NCBI GenBank assembly: GCA_003235365.1
Contig: QJWJ01000451.1
Location: forward strand, 1-47,258
Length of the DNA: 47,258 nt
Direction of reading: 5' to 3'
DNA from: Deltaproteobacteria bacterium
GTDB lineage: Bacteria > Myxococcota_A > Polyangia > Polyangiales > Polyangiaceae
The position numbers and the translations under genes are program-made. The first letter of the stretch is position 1. Every line of letters starts with the position of its first letter. Under the pieces are notes generated by a model that worked only from the letters and a program-made list of their open reading frames with translations, was not told the DNA's origin and ran no database searches. Shown here piece after piece: positions 41,584 through 47,258 of this stretch.

Positions 41584-42707
41584 ATCCGCATCGGCATGAT
41601 CACCGCGAGATAATCTGCATCATCTCGTTCGGTGGCGGGCCGCAGCACCGCGGGGTCGAGCTCGCCGCTGATCCCCAGCTGCAAGTCCTCGTCATCGATC
41701 GCACCGAGCACGTCCAGAAAGTACTTGGCGTTGAAACCGACGGTGAAGTTGTCGCCCGAGTAGTCGACGGCGACTTCGTCGAATCCGTCACCGCTCTCAG
41801 GGCTTTCGCTCGAGAAGCGCATCACACCGCGGTCCATCGTGAGCTTGACGCCACCGGTGCGGTCACTTGCCGCGACGGATACGGCGCGCAGGGCGTCCGC
41901 GACCGCCGCGCGAGGCGCGCGGATGGTATTGCCCGACGACGCGGGGATCACCTGGTCGTAGGGGGGGAATTGAGCGTCCACCAACTTGACACCAAACTGA
42001 ACGCCGCCGAGACGGAAGAACGCGTTGGGACCGCTCTTGCACAGCTGTAGCTCTTCGACGCCTTCGCCGTGCGCTTCGTCGCACAAGCGCTTGAGCTCCA
42101 TCACGCCCTTGAGCGGGATCAGCATCGTCATCGAGCCCGTGTTGGCGACCTTGGCCTCCATTTTGCTCAAGCGATGGCCGTCAGTGGTTACCATGCGCAC
42201 ACGATTTCCGTCCCACTCGAACAGCGCGCTGTTGAGGTGCAGACGCGTTTCGTCGGTGGAAATCGAGAAGTGAGTGCTGGCGATCAACGCCGACAACACA
42301 CTCGTCCCGAGCGAGGCAATCTCGGCGCCCTTTTCGGGTTCGGGCAACGACGGAAACTCTTCACCGGGGATGCCGTGGAGTGTGTAGCGACGTGCCTGAC
42401 CCAGTGCGCGAATGGTCGTGGTCGCCGAGTCGTCGGTCGAGATCGTGATGCTGCCTTCGGGCATCATCTTGACGCGCTCGAACAGTGGTCTTGCTCCTAC
42501 GGCGATGCTGCCGCCCTTTTCGATGCTGGCAGCAACCGTGCCACTGACGCTCAGATACAGGTCGGTGGCGGACAAGCGTACGGAGTCGGCACTCTCGACT
42601 TCGATCAGCACGTTACCGAGGACCGGCATGGTGCTTTTCTTGTCGGCAACCCCCTGACAACGCCCCAAAAGACGAAGCAGTTCCTTCTTGCTGACCGTGA
42701 CCTGCAT
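41580..42707 (-). CDS. dnaN: DNA polymerase III beta clamp
   Basis: The beta clamp tethers DNA polymerase III to DNA. The 375 residues form three similar domains and begin MQVTVSKKELLRLLGRCQGV; typical parts are ALYFEW-like LNSALFEWDGNRVRMVTTDGHRL, FEWD and the C-terminal VIMPMRI. The ATG at 42705-42707 is chosen because the alignment starts there; TTG at 42716 is an upstream alternative. No dnaA gene lies before it; instead 508 nt of non-coding DNA follow upstream. It is the first gene of the dnaN-recF unit. Confidence 0.98.
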   Translation of the reverse strand: MQVTVSKKELLRLLGRCQGVADKKSTMPVLGNVLIEVESADSVRLSATDLYLSVSGTVAASIEKGGSIAVGARPLFERVKMMPEGSITISTDDSATTTIRALGQARRYTLHGIPGEEFPSLPEPEKGAEIASLGTSVLSALIASTHFSISTDETRLHLNSALFEWDGNRVRMVTTDGHRLSKMEAKVANTGSMTMLIPLKGVMELKRLCDEAHGEGVEELQLCKSGPNAFFRLGGVQFGVKLVDAQFPPYDQVIPASSGNTIRAPRAAVADALRAVSVAASDRTGGVKLTMDRGVMRFSSESPESGDGFDEVAVDYSGDNFTVGFNAKYFLDVLGAIDDEDLQLGISGELDPAVLRPATERDDADYLAVIMPMRI

Positions 42708-42861
42708 TTGCACCAAGCTGTAGTCGGGCGCGCTGCCGATCGCTAGCGCTTGATCTCGAAATCGAGGGGTTATGGCCGCTCAGGCTCCGCACCCATCGAG
42801 CGAAAGGATCGGGAGATCTGAAGATTGAAATTTTGATCTGATCGACCGATCTAGTAGGGCC

Positions 42862-42879
42862 TGTGGAGACTGTGGAATA
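42862..42879 (-). promoter_or_regulatory. Tandem DnaA-box-like pair
   Basis: TGTGGAGAC and TGTGGAATA are directly abutting repeats. Read on the minus strand each matches TTATCCACA at 7 of 9 positions. They lie beside the AT-rich stretch 42876-42902, where unwinding could begin. Confidence 0.45.
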
Positions 42880-43026
42880 TCCTGTAAATGTATGAATTAA
42901 CTCAGGTTGTTCGCCTGGCGAGTGGGGATAGGTGCTGGGGTGGGATAGCGTGCAATCCTGTGGGGTATCCGGCGCACCGAGTTTGTCCCAGTTGATCCCC
43001 CGACAGACCCCGACTTGTTCCTCGAT

Positions 43027-43035
43027 TTGTCCACA
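43027..43035 (+). promoter_or_regulatory. DnaA box
   Basis: TTGTCCACA differs from TTATCCACA at one position. It is the best DnaA box in the region upstream of dnaN. Confidence 0.5.
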
Positions 43036-43215
43036 TCTTGGCAGGCGCACGCTTGTTCCGGGTTTCGGCTGTTCGGCCGAATTCTTCCCGCGGGTCGCGG
43101 TTGGTCCTGACTGGTCGGGACGAGGGACCAGGCTTCGGGGCGCCCCGCGCGTGGCAATCGCGCAGTGTTTCGCGCGGGAGCTCGTCTGCGCGCTCAGAAA
43201 GGCGTTTAGCGCGTC

Positions 43216-44691
43216 TCAGGCCGCGTTGGCTTCGATGCGGGCGAGCGCGTCGAGCAGCATCTGACGGGTGCGCTCCCGCGTCTTTGGGCCGATGCGCTTG
43301 TCGGCAAAGGCTTTCTCGACCTCCACGAGTTCGTCGAGGAGCAGCTGTCTAGCCCGTTGCCTGTCGGCGTCGGCGATACTCTTGCTGGCTTTGCCTTCCC
43401 GCGACGTCGCGAACGCGATGCCGAACAAGGCCAACGTCGCGGCGATCACCGTGGCACCAATTGCGCCCCAGCCGTGGCTGGGGAGCCCAGCGATGCGCGC
43501 GATGAGCTGGGTAGGACGCGCTTCGGTCGAAGTGAGAAAGTCGCGCGAAGCGAGCAACGCCCGTTGACCGCCCTTGCCGCGCGTTTCGGTCGGTGCGTCG
43601 AGGCCACTCACGCTGAGAGTCATGGAGTTCGAGGCCTCGACGAACAGTCGCGCGTCGACCATGTTCGGTGGCAGCGGCATTGCCAAGCGTGCGGTGGGCT
43701 CGCCGTCGTTCGGCAACTGAAACGAGTAGGAGATCTCGTGTTCACCCGGCGTGAAAGAGCCGCTGATCCCCACCTCACCCGATTGTTCCAGCAAGCGAAT
43801 GTCGCCCGTCGTATTTGCGGGGCGAAACGCCGATGCGCCAGCAGGCAACGGGATGCTGAAATGCTCCGGTACCCAGGTCATGGGATTGGTGTTGTGGAAC
43901 CTGAACAACACCTGAACCTGGAACACGTCATCCCTCGGTTCGACCACGTACAAGGCGCGCGTCACGATGAACGTGTCGTCGATGGACGGTGTGGTGGGAT
44001 AGACGTGCATCAGCACCAGTTGGCCGTGCGTCGTCTTGAGGCGAAACGGTCCAGACGAGTAACGCGCACTGCCCTGCCGCACGACCACTTCGTACTGATA
44101 CGACGTATCCGTGGGTTGTTTCGTGAACCCGGCGTTGCCGTCGGCGTTGCTGGTGGCGGTGACTTCTTTCTCCGAGTTGCCGTGCTCGATGCTCTCGTGA
44201 AGCACCGTCAGACGGACTTCGGCCCCGGCCAGGGGCTTGTTGTCGGCACCCCGCACGACGACGCCAATCGTCCCTGGAGCCATCTGCGGCTCCTCTTTGC
44301 TGCTGCTGCTGGCCACGAACATGCGTCCGGTGCGCGCGACTTCAGCCTGCCGCTTGTGGCGCTCCGACGCAAAGGGAGAACCGGTTGCGAGGAACTTCGA
44401 AAGCGTGTCGTCTCCAGCGTTTGCACCCATTGGCGGATGACCCGCGATCGGTGGGTGGCCGCCGGGCACTTGCGGTGCAGCCGCGGGCGCGTGGGGATCG
44501 GGCTGGGCCGCGTTTGACGCCGCGGGCGACTCGGCTGCCGCAGTGTCGGCTGGCGCGGCGGGCAGCACTCCCGGTGCGCCCCCAGCGGCGGCAGTGAGCG
44601 AGCTCCACGTCAGGGCCAGCATGGTGACAGCGGCCATTCGGGTGCTCGCGCCGATCAGAGCGGCGCACGGGCGTCGTCGAAGGCTCCTCAT
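43216..44691 (-). CDS. Membrane-anchored protein with carboxypeptidase-regulatory-like domain
   Basis: The 491-residue product has a signal peptide (about 1-35), a Pro/Ala-rich linker (about 40-100) and a carboxypeptidase-regulatory-like beta domain (about 140-225, GTIGVVVRGADNKPLAGAEVRL). A second beta region (about 230-390) precedes a transmembrane helix (about 412-432), and a cytoplasmic helical tail (about 440-491) ends the chain. Its ATG overlaps the stop of the CcmI-like gene by 4 nt, so it belongs to the cytochrome c maturation run. A role in holding or presenting proteins in the periplasm is conceivable; no catalytic motif is seen. Confidence 0.75.
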   Translation of the reverse strand: MRSLRRRPCAALIGASTRMAAVTMLALTWSSLTAAAGGAPGVLPAAPADTAAAESPAASNAAQPDPHAPAAAPQVPGGHPPIAGHPPMGANAGDDTLSKFLATGSPFASERHKRQAEVARTGRMFVASSSSKEEPQMAPGTIGVVVRGADNKPLAGAEVRLTVLHESIEHGNSEKEVTATSNADGNAGFTKQPTDTSYQYEVVVRQGSARYSSGPFRLKTTHGQLVLMHVYPTTPSIDDTFIVTRALYVVEPRDDVFQVQVLFRFHNTNPMTWVPEHFSIPLPAGASAFRPANTTGDIRLLEQSGEVGISGSFTPGEHEISYSFQLPNDGEPTARLAMPLPPNMVDARLFVEASNSMTLSVSGLDAPTETRGKGGQRALLASRDFLTSTEARPTQLIARIAGLPSHGWGAIGATVIAATLALFGIAFATSREGKASKSIADADRQRARQLLLDELVEVEKAFADKRIGPKTRERTRQMLLDALARIEANAA

Positions 44692-45461
44692 TGCTCGCCT
44701 CCCTGCTTGGCGTCGCGCGACTCGCTCGAGTCGCTGTTTTCGCTCGAGTCGCTGTCCGGGGCGGCTTCCGACGTCGCGGCCGCGGTGGGGCTGCCGTGCT
44801 CGCTGTCGTCGTCTTCGACGTCATCGTTTTCGACGTTGCCGGTCGCGTCGTCGTTGCTGGTTACCGTTTCGTCGACAGCAGCGGCAGGCAGTCCGGCTCG
44901 TTCGAGGTGCTTGGCGAGCGCCTGTTCGGCGTGCCTGCGCGCTTCGGCCAGTTCACTGTCGACGACTTGCAGCAATTGGAGGGCTTGGGCTCGGTACTTC
45001 TTGCTCAAGCGCTGAAAATCGTCTTCGTCGATCTTGCCTACGGCACGTTCGTACTCGAGATCTTTGAGGGCGCGCAGTACGGCCACTTTTCGCTCTTCTT
45101 CGACGCTCGGTGCGCCCAGACCGATGGCCTCTTCGAGGGTCAGCGGTGCGTCCCCGGTGAGGCTCTGCAGACTCCGCCAAAACATCATGATCGCGCCCAA
45201 CAAGGCGCAGCTCGCGAAAACCAACAACAACGCGCCGTTGCCGTAGACGGAACGCGCGGTGACCCCGGCGATGACTGCGATCGGAATCAACCACAACGGC
45301 GACAGCTCGTGCAGGCGCATCCTGCCGCCACCGCTGCCATCGACCGGTGGTGGCGCTTTGCCGTCGTCACCGGGTTTGGTCTTGGGCCGAGATCCGGGTC
45401 GTTGTTGGTCGTCGGCTGTGTTCGCCTGCTGATCGACCGAATTGCTTTGCTCTGCGGACAT
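44688..45461 (-). CDS. CcmI-like membrane protein of a cytochrome c maturation operon
   Basis: The 257-residue product has a Pro/Gly-rich N-terminus, two transmembrane helices (about 54-70 and 76-95), and a helical segment resembling CcmI/CcmH fusion partners (about 118-165, VAVLRALKDLEYERAVGKIDEDDF). An acidic, low-complexity tail (about 195-257) follows. In CcmI-type proteins such a segment precedes TPRs that hold apocytochrome; here no TPR follows, so it is a shortened form. It lies between ccmF and the beta-domain protein, overlapping the latter. No Shine-Dalgarno is visible before the ATG at 45461. Confidence 0.65.
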   Translation of the reverse strand: MSAEQSNSVDQQANTADDQQRPGSRPKTKPGDDGKAPPPVDGSGGGRMRLHELSPLWLIPIAVIAGVTARSVYGNGALLLVFASCALLGAIMMFWRSLQSLTGDAPLTLEEAIGLGAPSVEEERKVAVLRALKDLEYERAVGKIDEDDFQRLSKKYRAQALQLLQVVDSELAEARRHAEQALAKHLERAGLPAAAVDETVTSNDDATGNVENDDVEDDDSEHGSPTAAATSEAAPDSDSSENSDSSESRDAKQGGEQ

Positions 45462-45520
45462 GGTGGGTGGGGGCAGCAGCGATCGACGCTCGCCGGCGCG
45501 GCTCGGCGGAGCCTAGTACG

Positions 45521-45690
45521 TCAGCGCAACGATTTCGACCGGATCTCCTCCGCCCCAGCCCAAAGGCAGGGAGGCGTCGGCGAGTTTGCCCGGTCGGGGG
45601 GACGTCTGCCTTCGTACCAAATGTGCGAGGGTGCTCGCGAACGCTGATTTTTCGGGCACGCCGAGCACATCGACCGAGGTTCGTGCTCGC

Positions 45691-45694
<4 letters not shown>
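45521..45694 (-). CDS. Possible small protein coupled to ccmF (doubtful)
   Basis: A 57-residue frame starts with ATG overlapping the ccmF stop (ATGA), the classic arrangement for coupled translation, and ends 59 nt before the next gene. It has one CxxC (CSACPKN) near the N-terminus and is otherwise basic and Pro-rich with no hydrophobic segment. Composition is not clearly different from shadow frames. The 4-nt overlap may be chance. Confidence 0.3.

Positions 45695-47258
<1,564 letters not shown>

Larger units (their letters stand above)
42708..43215. other. Candidate chromosomal replication origin (oriC)
   Basis: The 508-nt gap upstream of dnaN has no supported gene. It has DnaA-box-like sites: TGTGGAGAC (42862-42870), TGTGGAATA (42871-42879), TGGGGATAG (42923-42931), TGTGGGGTA (42959-42967, poor) and TTGTCCACA (43027-43035, 8 of 9). 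AT-rich stretches, unusual here, lie at 42824-42840 and 42876-42902 (AATATCCTGTAAATGTATG, GAATTAACTC). GATC occurs several times between 42808 and 42851. Position beside dnaN, recF and gyrB is the usual oriC place. The dnaN promoter must also be here; I could not locate it with confidence. Confidence 0.6.

Overview
The window is about 47 kb of GC-rich bacterial chromosome with tightly packed genes. It most likely comes from the Myxococcota (Polyangia/Sorangiineae-like deltaproteobacteria). The main evidence is a clear mglB-mglA polarity module, a eukaryotic-type Ser/Thr kinase coupled to an exported TPR protein, a TIGR02266-like PilZ protein, giant TPR plus DUF3857 plus transglutaminase proteins, several Cys-rich lipoproteins and an SUMF1-fold surface protein. 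No rRNA, tRNA, CRISPR array, prophage or insertion sequence was recognised, and the gene content looks like core chromosome.

Layout, left to right. (1) 1-3.6 kb: 3' part of ribonuclease G/E, a PilZ protein, a beta-propeller-like lipoprotein, and a convergent EamA transporter. (2) 3.6-9.2 kb: signalling block with a two-PAS histidine kinase preceded by two strong inverted repeats, a prolyl-4-hydroxylase-like oxygenase, a Ser/Thr kinase overlapping a TPR protein, and a 37-residue very basic protein. (3) 9.3-18.2 kb: mglBA on the minus strand, divergent from two overlapping giant exported TPR/DUF3857/transglutaminase-fold genes; the first has an intact Cys-His-Asp set and the second has lost the Cys. 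(4) 18.3-24.1 kb: a TPR protein divergent from an orphan SctQ-like (FliM/FliN-type) protein, then yggS, rarA, a double-HTH regulator and a hypoxanthine phosphoribosyltransferase. (5) 24.2-34.1 kb: comEC, a Cys-rich lipoprotein, an outer-membrane barrel, tlyA, a CPBP protease-like and UbiA-family pair, and a fumarylacetoacetase-family/SUMF1/cinA run. (6) 34.1-37.6 kb: clpB and another Cys-rich lipoprotein. (7) 37.9-43.2 kb: gyrB, recF and dnaN, followed by about 500 bp of non-coding DNA with DnaA-box-like sites and an AT-rich stretch, a good candidate for oriC. (8) 43.2-47.3 kb: a cytochrome c maturation block (ccmF running off the right edge, a CcmI-like helical protein and a membrane-anchored beta-domain protein).

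The most interesting signals are the following. Two groups of DnaA-like boxes flank dnaN-recF, with no dnaA beside them. Several genes appear to be leaderless, with a -10-like hexamer 6-9 nt before the start codon; two of them share an identical 12-mer ending at the start. The 37-residue basic protein is a candidate ribosome- or RNA-associated protein. The two transglutaminase-fold genes look like an active enzyme paired with a pseudoenzyme. The EamA transporter mRNA has a hairpin over its ribosome binding site. Starts were chosen from Shine-Dalgarno sites, family alignments recalled from knowledge, or -10-like elements; nothing was checked against a database.
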